DNA of 52,583 nt from a virus, in IMG/VR virus record IMGVR_UViG_3300045110_000292, positions 1 to 52,583 of that record; one strand, written 5' to 3'. Position numbers and translations under genes: made by a program. Shown one piece after another: positions 14,314 through 23,063 of this stretch; the first letter of the stretch is position 1, and every line of letters starts with the position of its first letter. The notes beneath the pieces were generated by a model, which saw only the letters and a program-made list of their open reading frames with translations, had not been told where the DNA came from and made no database searches.

Positions 14314-16611
14314 ATGCAGTTCAAACAAGCCGATGAGGTATCCTCGATCTGTTGGCAACTCCGCGAAGCCGATTACGACCGTGGACTCAATCGCGCTCGC
14401 ATCAACAACCTGTTCAACGGCTGGCCCCCATACTCACCCCAGGAAGTAGAAGAAAACGGAGTCGAGATTAACGTCAATTACCTCGAATCGACTGTCATCG
14501 GTCACGACGCGCGCTCACAGTTTTATCAGGCGTTCCTCAAACCCGGAAACTTCTTCAAACTGACGACCGACATGGGTCCAGTTCACAACCGACAGAAGTA
14601 CTCCAACATAGTCACCAAAGAGATCAACAAGCGCATGAAGCGTGATCTCCCGTACTTCGAGACAATGCGCTCGAAGTTCGCTAACTGCGTTCTGCATTCA
14701 CCAGGACCGGCAGTATGGGCCGATCGAGACTGTCCATTGCCTGACGCGATTGGTGTCGAGGACTTGCTGGTTCCGGCAAACACCCATCTGACGTTCAAAA
14801 ACCTGCCTTTCTTCTGCCTGCTGAAATCATTCACGGCGCCGGAACTGATTAAGCTGACACGCGGAAAGAAACGCGACCCGGCGTGGAACGTTGAATTGGT
14901 CGATGACACACTGCGTTGGATCGACCGTGAGACGATGGCACTTCTCGGAACCAACTACGCCGAGATTTGGAGTCCTGAAAAGTTGGAGGAGCGGGTCAAA
15001 GGAGACGGCGGATTCTACATGGGAGATCAGGTGCCAACCGTCGATGTGTTCGATTTCTATTACTGGTCCGACGAAGGCGGGAACGAAGGTTGGCGCCGAC
15101 GCATGTTGATCGACGACTGGTCAAACCCGACATACTTCGGTACTCCATACGGTCAAGGTCCGAGAGAGAAATCCTCTCGAAACGAGAAACTCAAGTTCGC
15201 TCGCAACAAATGGCTGTACGATCCTGGCAGTCGTAAATATGCGGACAGTCGGGAGGAGATATTCTCCTGTCAATTTGCCGATCTCTCTGCCGTTGGTCCG
15301 TTTCGCTATCACACCGCGCGTTCACTCGGTTTCCTGATGTATGCCGTCTGCCATCTGCAAAATCGAATGCGTTGTAAATTCAACGAGAGCGTGATGGAGG
15401 CGCTGATGATGTATTTCCGGGTGAAGTCTCAGGAGGATGTGCAGCGAGTGCTCAAGACCAACCTCATCAACCGCGGGTTCATCGACGAGACATTACAGTT
15501 CGTCCCGGCCGCAGATCGGTTCCAGGTCAATGCCGGGTTGGTTCAACTTGGCCTGAGCGAGAACTCGCAGATCATCCAGCGAAACAGCAGCAGCTACACG
15601 CAGAACACTCAGCAGCAGCGCGATCGGGTCGAAAAGACGGCGACCCAGATCCAGGCCGAAGTTGCCTCAATGTCCACGCTGGTCAGTGCGGCTCTCACCC
15701 AGGCGTATGCCTATCAGAACTTCGAGTATATTGAGATCAAACGCCGGTTCATGCGTAACAGCAAAACGAATGCGATGGTGAAAGACTTTCGGGCGGCATG
15801 TTTGCGCCAGGGTGTGCCGGAGAAATATCTGACTCCTGAATGTTGGGAGTGTGAACCCGACCGGGTGCTGTCCCCAAGCAAGTCGATGGAGATGGCGATA
15901 GCAAATTGGCTGATGGAGCATCGCGATAAATTCGATCCCGAACCTCAACGTGAGATCCTCCGAAGTGCCGCTCTTGCTGTTACGGATGACTCGGCCAAGG
16001 CTGACGCGCTTGTTCCTGAGCAGCCGAACATCAGCGACTCGATCACGTCGGCTCAATACGCTTTCGGTGCGTTGATGGCTGGCGGTCCAGTATCGGTGAA
16101 GTCTGGATTGAACGAGTTGGATTACATCCCGGCATTGATGGCGAGCATGGCGCATGTCCTTCAAACCGTTCAAGTGGTCGGTTTGCCGACAACCCAAGAA
16201 CTCGTTGGGCTAAACAACACGGCAAGCCATATCAACGAGCACATCCAGATTCTCGCTCAGGACAAAAACAACAAAGCAATCGTCAAAGGTTTCTCCGATC
16301 AGTTGGGCAAAATGATGAATCTGGTCAAGGCTTTGACGCAGCGATTCCAGGAGCACAATCAAAGTCAGAACGGTAACGGTAAACTTGATCCTGAGACTGC
16401 CGCGAAAGTTCAAAGCACGATGTTGCTTGCCCAAGCAAAAGCTCAGAACACCAAGACTTCGCACGCTCAAAGAACGGCCCAACGCCAGGTTCAATTCGAA
16501 CTCGAGCAGAAGCGCAAAGACCAACAAACTGCCGCCGAGATTGCGCGGGACAATGCCAAGACAGCCGCAGAGATCCACCGCAACCGTTTCAAATCCCTGA
16601 CTGACGAGTGA
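14314..16611 (+). CDS. Portal (head-tail connector) protein
   Basis: A 765-aa protein from the ATG at 14314 (an upstream TTG is 3 bases earlier). It heads the structural block and has portal features: an early YSPQEVEENG, a middle Trp/Tyr-rich wing, the phrase DRVEKTATQIQAEVASMSTL typical of podovirus portals, and a C-terminal coiled coil with Gln-rich segments (AKAQNTKTSHAQRTAQ) that would form the barrel. Twelve copies normally form the vertex through which DNA passes. Length is in the range of P22-like portals. Confidence 0.85.
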   Translation: MQFKQADEVSSICWQLREADYDRGLNRARINNLFNGWPPYSPQEVEENGVEINVNYLESTVIGHDARSQFYQAFLKPGNFFKLTTDMGPVHNRQKYSNIVTKEINKRMKRDLPYFETMRSKFANCVLHSPGPAVWADRDCPLPDAIGVEDLLVPANTHLTFKNLPFFCLLKSFTAPELIKLTRGKKRDPAWNVELVDDTLRWIDRETMALLGTNYAEIWSPEKLEERVKGDGGFYMGDQVPTVDVFDFYYWSDEGGNEGWRRRMLIDDWSNPTYFGTPYGQGPREKSSRNEKLKFARNKWLYDPGSRKYADSREEIFSCQFADLSAVGPFRYHTARSLGFLMYAVCHLQNRMRCKFNESVMEALMMYFRVKSQEDVQRVLKTNLINRGFIDETLQFVPAADRFQVNAGLVQLGLSENSQIIQRNSSSYTQNTQQQRDRVEKTATQIQAEVASMSTLVSAALTQAYAYQNFEYIEIKRRFMRNSKTNAMVKDFRAACLRQGVPEKYLTPECWECEPDRVLSPSKSMEMAIANWLMEHRDKFDPEPQREILRSAALAVTDDSAKADALVPEQPNISDSITSAQYAFGALMAGGPVSVKSGLNELDYIPALMASMAHVLQTVQVVGLPTTQELVGLNNTASHINEHIQILAQDKNNKAIVKGFSDQLGKMMNLVKALTQRFQEHNQSQNGNGKLDPETAAKVQSTMLLAQAKAQNTKTSHAQRTAQRQVQFELEQKRKDQQTAAEIARDNAKTAAEIHRNRFKSLTDE

Positions 16612-17903
16612 AGCCGATTTCGGATGTCACCTGCTGCGTCGTCGATAACGGGCTGTTCCTCGGTTTCGCCCGCCGCATGTCGCAATCCTGCAAACGCACA
16701 CTGTTCGTTCCTTCGTGCTGGCAACGTGGTTTCTGCTCTATCAAAGACGCGGGTATCGGCAGTGGGTTTGAAGGCATAGAACACTGTCTGGATTTCTGGC
16801 CGCAACTGAACGACATCGACTTGTTCGTGTTTCCAGACAACGGCAACGCTGGACTTCAACATCACCTTGAGAACATTGGCAAGGTTGTCTGGGGTGCCCG
16901 CAAAGGTGACGTGATTGAGCAGAACAGGATGCGATTCCTTGACGAGTTGAAACACCTTGGTCTGGAAGTTCCCCCACACAAAGTCGCTCACGGCATACAG
17001 GAACTCACGGCCATCCTCAAAGACTCGAAAGATGTTTATATCAAAATGTCTCGCTGGCGAGCCGACTTCGAGACAACGCACTGGCGATCATGGCAGGAGG
17101 ATTGGCCGTGGCTCGATCACGTTGCTACCAAACTCGGACCGTTCAAAAAGCTCCTGACCTTCCTGGTGTTCGAAAAGATCGACACCGATCTTGAAATCGG
17201 TGGTGACACCTTCTGCATCGACGGTCAATGGCCTTCGCTGATGCTCAATGGGTACGAGTGGAAAGACAACTGCTACTTCTCTGCCGTGACGCCCAAGGAA
17301 AAGATGCCGACGCAGATCCAGGAGATCCTCGAAGCGTTCGGTCCCTTGCTGCGTGATTACTCCTACCGATCTCAGTGGTCGATGGAGGATCGAGTCAAAG
17401 ACGATAAACATTATTTCATCGACGCAACGTGCCGCGGCGGTATGCCGTCCTCGATGTCGCAGTATTCGGCGTGGTCGAATTGGCCTGAGATCGTTTGGGC
17501 AGGCGCCCAAGGCGAACTCGTTGAACCTGTGCCGTCGCGTCAGTTCACGATTGAAGCGATGGTAAAGAGTAAGGTGGAAGGTGATTGTTGGGACAGGCTG
17601 ATGATCGACCCTAAACTCGAACCGCACCTGATGCTTTCGTCATGCTGTAAAGTCGATGACGTTTTGTGGTTCCCGCCTGACGGTCAACGAGCAGGAGACC
17701 TTGGTTGGCTAGTCGCTACTGGCAACAGTCCGATTGAAACGCTCGACCGAGCCAAGGAACTCTGCGACATGCTGCCTGATGGGTTCGACGCCAATCTCGA
17801 AGCGATGGCGCACATCATCAACGAAGTCGAAGAAGGCATGAGCAAAGGCGTGCCGTTCACGAAAAAGGAGTTGCCAAAGTCCGCCGAAGTCATCGCAGAT
17901 TGA
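16608..17903 (+). CDS. ATP-grasp enzyme, PurD/carboxylate-amine ligase-like (431 aa)
   Basis: The GTG at 16608 overlaps the portal stop. The order resembles glycinamide-ribotide-synthetase-type ATP-grasp proteins: LFVFPDNGNAGLQHHLENIG, then RMRFLDELKHLGLEVPPHKV (the usual 'K..l...giptp' step before the ATP-binding domain), a lysine strand DVYIKMSRWRADFE, and a late GGDTFCIDGQWPSLMLNGYE. These enzymes use ATP to join a carboxylate to an amine. It has no purine pathway partners and sits between portal and scaffold genes, so it may modify a virion protein or make a small peptide. The substrate is unknown. Confidence 0.65.
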   Translation: MKPISDVTCCVVDNGLFLGFARRMSQSCKRTLFVPSCWQRGFCSIKDAGIGSGFEGIEHCLDFWPQLNDIDLFVFPDNGNAGLQHHLENIGKVVWGARKGDVIEQNRMRFLDELKHLGLEVPPHKVAHGIQELTAILKDSKDVYIKMSRWRADFETTHWRSWQEDWPWLDHVATKLGPFKKLLTFLVFEKIDTDLEIGGDTFCIDGQWPSLMLNGYEWKDNCYFSAVTPKEKMPTQIQEILEAFGPLLRDYSYRSQWSMEDRVKDDKHYFIDATCRGGMPSSMSQYSAWSNWPEIVWAGAQGELVEPVPSRQFTIEAMVKSKVEGDCWDRLMIDPKLEPHLMLSSCCKVDDVLWFPPDGQRAGDLGWLVATGNSPIETLDRAKELCDMLPDGFDANLEAMAHIINEVEEGMSKGVPFTKKELPKSAEVIAD

Positions 17904-17940
17904 TGTTGCATACGTGAGACGGAAGGGATAGGGTGGGTTT

Positions 17941-18168
17941 GTGCGAGTGAAAGACTACCACGACGACCCGGCAAATGATCCATGGCTGACTTCGAGGGGA
18001 ATCGCTCTGTCCTCGAACCGGGTCACGGTGAGTTTCCAAACAGGATTCGCCGGAAAACCGATCACCGAACCCACCCATCGTTTCGCCTACCCCGAAGTCT
18101 GCAACTGCCCCACGTGCATTTCGATTCGAGGGTATCGAGTGGAGTTGCCAAAGAAGAAGGCGGCATGA
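17941..18168 (+). CDS. Small protein with Cys pair (75 aa)
   Basis: Starts at a GTG 37 bases after the ATP-grasp gene. It has CNCPTC near residue 55 and a lysine-rich tail (PKKKAA). Another frame through the same DNA is open but is judged a shadow until 18165. Function is unknown. Confidence 0.5.
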   Translation: MRVKDYHDDPANDPWLTSRGIALSSNRVTVSFQTGFAGKPITEPTHRFAYPEVCNCPTCISIRGYRVELPKKKAA

Positions 18169-18239
18169 TTCCAGAGGGTTCAGCAATCGACGACAGCGAC
18201 GAAGATGGCGGTATGCCGGAGGACCAAGACGATGAATAG
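18165..18239 (+). CDS. Tiny acidic protein (24 aa)
   Basis: ATGA-coupled to the previous stop, and its own end overlaps the ATG at 18232. The peptide is rich in Asp and Glu (DDSDEDGGMPEDQDDE). Position inside a run of coupled small genes supports it, but its length makes it uncertain. Confidence 0.4.
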   Translation: MIPEGSAIDDSDEDGGMPEDQDDE

Positions 18240-18342
18240 CCCGACCTTCAAAGGAGCAGGCAAAGGCTACGGTCAGCACATGGTCAACCAGACCCCGGTT
18301 TACTCCAAGAAGCGCAAAAAGAAAAAGCGTAAGTCGAAGTGA
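18232..18342 (+). CDS. Tiny basic protein (36 aa)
   Basis: ATG at 18232 to TGA overlapping the next GTG (GTGA). The tail is KKRKKKKRKSK. Small lysine-rich proteins near podovirus portals may bind DNA or scaffold, but this is a guess. Confidence 0.5.
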   Translation: MNSPTFKGAGKGYGQHMVNQTPVYSKKRKKKKRKSK

Positions 18343-18527
18343 ACGACCACAACATCAACGCTCCGTTGCCGAACTATCCGCAGTATCAGCCACTTCCTCC
18401 TGGCACTGAACTGGTGATTGAGAAGATGCACAAACCGTTGATGAAACTTTTGAAGCAGAAAATGATGAAGCCTCGCAAACTCAGCATCAAAGCCATGCGC
18501 AGACTTCCGAAGAAGAAAATCGTGTGA
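18339..18527 (+). CDS. Small basic proline/lysine-rich protein (62 aa)
   Basis: GTG start overlaps the previous stop. The N-terminal half is proline-rich (PLPNYPQYQPLPPG) and the C-terminal half is a basic helix (MKLLKQKMMKPRKLS). The next gene is coupled by GTGA. No family is recognised. Confidence 0.55.
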   Translation: MNDHNINAPLPNYPQYQPLPPGTELVIEKMHKPLMKLLKQKMMKPRKLSIKAMRRLPKKKIV

Positions 18528-18769
18528 GGTTCATTCGCAAATCCGATTTGATCGAAGCCGTTCGCTGGAAAGGTGAAAACAAAACGGAGGTCAACGCCTT
18601 CGTTAAAGTGCCGACGGAATTCCAGAACAGGCAGTGCGTGATTCATTACGACTCACTCCTTCGTGCCGAACCCGGCGACTGGATTATCAGGCATTGGGAC
18701 GGCCGGTACGAGACGATGACGGACATTGTTTTCAATCACAACTATCAACTGTTCTCAGTAAGATCGTAA
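18524..18769 (+). CDS. Small phage protein with 'PGDWIIR' motif (81 aa)
   Basis: The layout 'EAVRWKGEN...LLRAEPGDWIIRH...YETMTDIVFNHNYQLF' is like a widespread small phage protein family (beta-rich, one domain) often annotated only as hypothetical. Coupled to the preceding gene by GTGA. Confidence 0.65.
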   Translation: MRFIRKSDLIEAVRWKGENKTEVNAFVKVPTEFQNRQCVIHYDSLLRAEPGDWIIRHWDGRYETMTDIVFNHNYQLFSVRS

Positions 18770-18772
18770 TTT

Positions 18773-19111
18773 ATGTCAATACCATCAACACCACCCGAAG
18801 TCGGAAAGCAGGGATTCAAAGTCCCCGATTACAACCGTAGCCCCAAAGCGAGATTCAGAGATTCAGGCGACAACGTGTCGAAGCACTCTCGCATTGTTGA
18901 AAGTGCTGAGTTCGTTCGAGGCTGTGACTTTGCGCTCATGCAAATGTTCCACGAACTCGCCCCTGCATCCGTGGACGCGAACACCGCGGCAAAGAACCAA
19001 ATGATGCTGACCGGGGCACAATTGTTTCTAAACATTTTTCGCACACTCGGTCAGGAACCAATGCGAATGCCGACGATTGTTGACCGTGACAATCTGACGC
19101 ACGCTCAATAA
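18773..19111 (+). CDS. Hypothetical structural-module protein (112 aa)
   Basis: Starts 3 bases after the previous stop. The N-terminal half is basic and disordered-looking; the C-terminal half is helical (AAKNQMMLTGAQLFLNIFRTL). Position just before the scaffold gene suggests a head-assembly role, such as an internal or adaptor protein. Confidence 0.55.
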   Translation: MSIPSTPPEVGKQGFKVPDYNRSPKARFRDSGDNVSKHSRIVESAEFVRGCDFALMQMFHELAPASVDANTAAKNQMMLTGAQLFLNIFRTLGQEPMRMPTIVDRDNLTHAQ

Positions 19112-19120
19112 TCTTCCACT

Positions 19121-20404
19121 ATGGCCGATCTCGCCCCTCCTCCATCTGGTGCTCCTCAAGTCACGATCGTTCCGGCAAAGCCAACGCCGGGGATTAAGAT
19201 GCCAGGGGAGATCCACATTGGCGGCACGCCTTCGACTTCGACTGTGCCTGAGCCACCAAAGCCAGGATCGGCAAAAGAAGCGTTGGGCAAACGATTGGCA
19301 GAGAAGGGGGCGAAACCGCCGACACCGGAGACTCCCCCTGCGCCAGCAACGCCTCAGACACCGAAGCCCGGTGAGGTTCCGACTGGAGCGAAGCCGCCAG
19401 AGACACCTGCGGCGGCCGCGCCTGAAACGACAGAGACTCCTGCTGTCGATCCCAAGACAGGCAAACCGCCCAAGGAATCACCGTGGAAGATCATCGACGG
19501 TTACAAGGAACGACTGGCAAAGGCTGAACGGGCACTGCTCGAAGCTGGCAAGGGCGGCATACCAAAAGAGGTCCAGGAGCGGATTACCAAAGCCGAAGCA
19601 CGCGCCAAAGAACTTGAGGATGAAATCCGATTCGTCAATTACGAGAAGTCGCCGGAGTTCAAGACGAAGTATGGTGATCCCTACGACGCGGCATGGAAGC
19701 GCGCAGTTGCCGAAGTCTCCGAAATCCCAGTCAATGACAACGGCGCATCTCGACCTGCAACTTCTCAGGACATTCTCGACCTGGTAAACCTTCCCCTCGG
19801 TGCGGCAAGGAGTCTCGCCAATGAACGGTTTGGTGAGTTCGCTGATGACGTGATGGCGCATCGAAAAGAGATTCGCGGACTGTTCGATCAGCGTCAGGCT
19901 GCTCTTGAGGAGGCGCGAAAGACTGGCACGCAGAGAGAGCAGGAATTGCAACAGCAGCGTCAGGCGAATCAGGAAAAGATCGTCGGTGAGATCAAAACTG
20001 AATGGCAGAAAGCCAATGATGAAGCCTTGGCCGATGAAAAGAACGGGTCATTTTTCAAACCCATCGAAGGTGACGAACATTGGAATCAGCGACTCGCCAA
20101 AGGGTTCGAACTCGTTGACCGTGCATTCAGCGAGAATCCCGAAGCACCCAACCTCACCCCCGAACAACGTAAATCAATTGTGCGTCGTCATGCGGCTGTG
20201 CGAAACAGGGCTGCCGCATTTGGTCCGATGAAGCACAAGATTTCGACCCTCGAAACCAAGCTGGCGGAACTCACCAAAGAACTCGAACAGTTCAAAGGCA
20301 GCGAGCCAGCAGCGGGCGGCAGGCAGCCATCGAACGGCGCCCAGGAACCAGCGAGTGCGAAGCAAAGCGTGTTCGGCAAGCTGAGGACGTTGGGGGCGAA
20401 GTGA
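19121..20404 (+). CDS. Scaffold-like protein (427 aa)
   Basis: Located directly before the capsid gene. Residues 1-125 are a long low-complexity Pro/Ala/Thr/Glu segment (TPETPPAPATPQTPKPG). The rest is charged coiled coil (KRIT/KAEARAKELEDEI; QREQELQQQRQANQEK) and the tail is basic. This acidic, helical, proline-rich composition fits capsid scaffolding proteins, which guide shell assembly and then leave. No protease domain was seen. Confidence 0.75.
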   Translation: MADLAPPPSGAPQVTIVPAKPTPGIKMPGEIHIGGTPSTSTVPEPPKPGSAKEALGKRLAEKGAKPPTPETPPAPATPQTPKPGEVPTGAKPPETPAAAAPETTETPAVDPKTGKPPKESPWKIIDGYKERLAKAERALLEAGKGGIPKEVQERITKAEARAKELEDEIRFVNYEKSPEFKTKYGDPYDAAWKRAVAEVSEIPVNDNGASRPATSQDILDLVNLPLGAARSLANERFGEFADDVMAHRKEIRGLFDQRQAALEEARKTGTQREQELQQQRQANQEKIVGEIKTEWQKANDEALADEKNGSFFKPIEGDEHWNQRLAKGFELVDRAFSENPEAPNLTPEQRKSIVRRHAAVRNRAAAFGPMKHKISTLETKLAELTKELEQFKGSEPAAGGRQPSNGAQEPASAKQSVFGKLRTLGAK

Positions 20405-20592
20405 AATAGTTGTTGCGGTCCTTCGGAAAGGGGAGTAAACGTCCATTGTCAGGTAAAGCCTGATCGGACAGTTGGGATAGACCACTGACAGTCGGCAAAG
20501 ACCGGCAAGCGGCGGTTCCGCTTCTTAAACCAGTTCCCACGGTTAGTGAAGCGTTATGTCCATTACGAAACAATAGAACCGAATTCTTTTTT
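20405..20592 (+). promoter_or_regulatory. Structured leader of the capsid gene (chain of hairpins)
   Basis: A 188-base non-coding stretch with several perfect stem-loops: CCTT/AAGG (20420-20431); TCAGG/CCTGA around TAAAG (20449-20463) inside GTCC/GGAC (20441-20444 with 20466-20469); GUCGG/CCGGC (20491-20506); and AAGCGG/CCGCTT (20507-20523), directly abutting. The short A-rich segment before the ATG has no Shine-Dalgarno site. It is likely a regulatory or stabilising 5' UTR, or a small RNA. I cannot match it to a known riboswitch. Confidence 0.6.
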
Positions 20593-22077
20593 ATGAGTTG
20601 CCCAACAAATTTTATCACGGGTTGCGATTTTGCACAGTTTTTGGTAAATGAAACCCCTCGATTCGACGAACTCATCATGGAGGACATCCGTGTCACGGAT
20701 TCGTGGCTCGGAAACGTCTCCACCGGCACGAGTCCGATGGGAACACCGTCTGAGATCACCCAGGATCGTTTCCGGCACGTTTGGCCCAACACCACGAAGC
20801 CCTGGCGCCGTGTGGCATCGGCTGGCGTTGGCTGTACCGGAAACCCTTGCGATCCACCGGCTCATCAAATCGGTTGGGGCGCCGATCGGTTGACGTACTA
20901 CACCGAGGAAACGACGTTCGAAACTCCGCTGCTCTGTTACGACCAGGAGATGCACGTCACTCACGCCGAGCAGCACCTTGCCCAGATCATCAACGACATT
21001 CTTCGACCGGCGACCAGCGCCATCGCCAGCATGTTTTTGCGCAAGCGCGCGCTTCTGTGGGCGAAGTATTTGCAGGTGGCAAACTCCGCCCTGTCGGCAT
21101 TCAACTTCCAGTGGAACCTCGATGCCAACGGCAACGAAGTGTTCTTCGATTCGAACATCAATCCAAACAACGTGTTCCATCTGGTTCCCCAGATGCTTCA
21201 ATACAATTTCCAACTGGCGATGCTGGAAGGCTATGCCGGTCGGAACCCGTTCAAAGACACGGCTCCGTTCATCGAACTCGTCACCGACATCGAGTCGCTG
21301 TGGTTCCTGGACAAGTTGGGCGGTCAGCAAGGCGTTGGTGGAGGCGACCTTCCGAATACTCTCGCCAACTGGCGCTTCACCGAATGGGGAGCGGCCAATG
21401 AGTACTGGCGCTATGGCTATTCCGGTCAGATCGGAAACTACATGGCGCGCACCGACATGATGGGCTTGCGCTTCAACTTCGTGGCCGACCTGGGTGCGGC
21501 TGCCAACGGCGGAAATGGAAATCGGTTCCGCTATCAGTTACTCCTGCCGTACGTGAACGGTATCTCATCCGGCGCCGGTGGCGCGGCCGGACTGGGTGAC
21601 ACGCCGAGCTTGGCGTATCAGAATGCGCACTTCGCGATCTCCTTCCAGTGGCATAAGCGGGGTATGGAATTGCTGGTCCCCGACGCGAGGCCGATCAATC
21701 CGGAGATGCCGTTCGGTCATCGTGATTTCGGTGGCAAGTGGCGGTTTTTGATGAACAACCTTGGCGCCGATGCCAACGGTGTTGCCATCAACAACAAGTG
21801 GGAAAACAAAGGGCAGTTTGCGGCGTGGTTCAAATACCTCATTCGCCCGCTACACACGGAGTTCATCCGAGCGTACTTCCACGGCCGGGAACCGATGTGC
21901 ATACCAAACATCGGATTCTGCTCGCCCGATCCTGGCTACCCTGCTCAGGTTTACTCGAGCACGCTGCCGGTCTGTCCGTTGCCTGCTTCCTTCGCTGGAT
22001 TGTTTGGCTCTGGCGTGCCGTTCCCTGGCGGTCCCGACGCACCAGACTTGCCTTTCGTTCCGCCTCCTGATGTATAA
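20593..22077 (+). CDS. Major capsid protein (probable, 494 aa)
   Basis: Assigned by position after the scaffold and by length and composition. It is a soluble, balanced protein with many aromatic residues and beta segments, an N-terminal arm (MSCPTNFITGCDF), a helical stretch near residues 115-165 (AEQHLAQIINDILRP) as in the HK97-fold spine region, and a loop with FDSNINPNN. It does not carry a sequence motif I can recognise, so the family is divergent. It is followed by a hairpin and a small acidic head protein, as in many podoviruses. Confidence 0.7.
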   Translation: MSCPTNFITGCDFAQFLVNETPRFDELIMEDIRVTDSWLGNVSTGTSPMGTPSEITQDRFRHVWPNTTKPWRRVASAGVGCTGNPCDPPAHQIGWGADRLTYYTEETTFETPLLCYDQEMHVTHAEQHLAQIINDILRPATSAIASMFLRKRALLWAKYLQVANSALSAFNFQWNLDANGNEVFFDSNINPNNVFHLVPQMLQYNFQLAMLEGYAGRNPFKDTAPFIELVTDIESLWFLDKLGGQQGVGGGDLPNTLANWRFTEWGAANEYWRYGYSGQIGNYMARTDMMGLRFNFVADLGAAANGGNGNRFRYQLLLPYVNGISSGAGGAAGLGDTPSLAYQNAHFAISFQWHKRGMELLVPDARPINPEMPFGHRDFGGKWRFLMNNLGADANGVAINNKWENKGQFAAWFKYLIRPLHTEFIRAYFHGREPMCIPNIGFCSPDPGYPAQVYSSTLPVCPLPASFAGLFGSGVPFPGGPDAPDLPFVPPPDV

Positions 22078-22097
22078 TTAGTTTGCGTTCAGTGCGG

Positions 22098-22129
22098 GGT
22101 TGCCTCAAGCGTGGCCGCGTGAGGCAACC
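22098..22129 (+). terminator. Perfect 10-bp hairpin after the capsid gene
   Basis: GGTTGCCTCA (22098-22107) pairs fully with TGAGGCAACC (22120-22129). The loop can form a further GCG/CGC pair. No T run follows. It may partly terminate or stabilise the abundant capsid message, which is usual downstream of such genes. Confidence 0.65.
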
Positions 22130-22146
22130 TCCATCCCACAACTGTT

Positions 22147-22434
22147 ATGGACCTATATGACGATGAGGACGGATCGGTTCAAAACAAACCGACTGCCCAG
22201 GCTGAACCCGAAAAGAAGGGGGACGGCGACTCCGATCAACCGACCGCGATTATACCCAAGAGTCTGCTTGCGGGTAAAACGTTCGAGGTTGGTGACTCCG
22301 TGGTTTTGAAGATCAAGGCCATGCACGAGGATGACGTTGAGGTTGCCTATGACACATCGGGAACCAAAGACGAACAGTCAGGGGGATCGAAATCCTCGAT
22401 GCCGGAATCCTCCGCGGGGTCCGATTACGATTAG
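22147..22434 (+). CDS. Small acidic head-associated protein (95 aa)
   Basis: The centre carries IIPKSLLAGKTFEVGDSVVLKI, a recurring phrase in small proteins next to podovirus capsid genes, flanked by acidic, serine-rich ends. Likely a capsid decoration or head-completion accessory. The assignment rests on context. Confidence 0.65.
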   Translation: MDLYDDEDGSVQNKPTAQAEPEKKGDGDSDQPTAIIPKSLLAGKTFEVGDSVVLKIKAMHEDDVEVAYDTSGTKDEQSGGSKSSMPESSAGSDYD

Positions 22435-22441
22435 GCCCTGG

Positions 22442-22510
22442 ATGGCGTGGGTGATATTTACCCTGCTCCTGGCGGTGTGGTGTTGGGTGTTGTGGAAGTT
22501 TAACCGATGA
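22442..22510 (+). CDS. Tiny single-span membrane protein (22 aa)
   Basis: A short frame of almost only hydrophobic and tryptophan residues (WVIFTLLLAVWCWVLW) ending in a basic KFNR. It could be a small membrane toxin or holin-like peptide. Its shortness and the lack of a clear ribosome site keep confidence low. Confidence 0.4.
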   Translation: MAWVIFTLLLAVWCWVLWKFNR

Positions 22511-22516
22511 AGTTGT

Positions 22517-23062
22517 GTGGCAAATGATCCTCAATCGCTTAACTCTCAGGCGCAATGCTACCTGTGTTTCGGAGTCTCTGAAACCGAGGCGCTTGGACTG
22601 GCCTTGCTCGCGAACATTGCCAATGCAACGGTCACGCCGATCACGCCGGTAACACCGCTCGAACCTATGGTCATCGACTTATTTGCAGTCGGCCAGAACA
22701 ACCCAGTGGCCGCGACCACTTACTTCGTTGGGAAATTTTCCGTTCATGTCAACAATACGGTTTACGGATTTGCGATAGTTGACATTCCTCGCGCAGGCAC
22801 GATTAAGCGTGTGTTTTACTTCGTGGATCAAGGTGTGGCGGGCACTGTCGGACAGAACATTACGCACGCCATTACAATTAATAATGCTGTTGATGTTGCG
22901 GTTTCAGCGTTCGATTATAGCGTCATTCCGACCAGTTCTGTCGTCAACTTGTCTCAGGCAGTGAATCAGGGGGATGCAATTGCATTCAAAATAACTACCC
23001 CCGCAGTGTGGACCACCCCGGCAACATCTGTCAGGATGTTCGCACAGGTTTATATCGAATGA
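22517..23062 (+). CDS. Tail/virion protein with N-terminal CYLC module (181 aa)
   Basis: GTG start. The first ~32 residues, ANDPQSLNSQAQCYLCFGVS then a helix EALGLALL, are shared with the three genes at 23064, 23302 and 24069. After this module comes a beta-sandwich-like domain (residues 50-181; HVNNTVYGFAIVDIPRAG) resembling phage fibre or receptor-binding domains. The shared module may be a common docking peptide that attaches different domains to the same particle site. Confidence 0.65.
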   Translation: MANDPQSLNSQAQCYLCFGVSETEALGLALLANIANATVTPITPVTPLEPMVIDLFAVGQNNPVAATTYFVGKFSVHVNNTVYGFAIVDIPRAGTIKRVFYFVDQGVAGTVGQNITHAITINNAVDVAVSAFDYSVIPTSSVVNLSQAVNQGDAIAFKITTPAVWTTPATSVRMFAQVYIE

Positions 23063-23063
23063 T

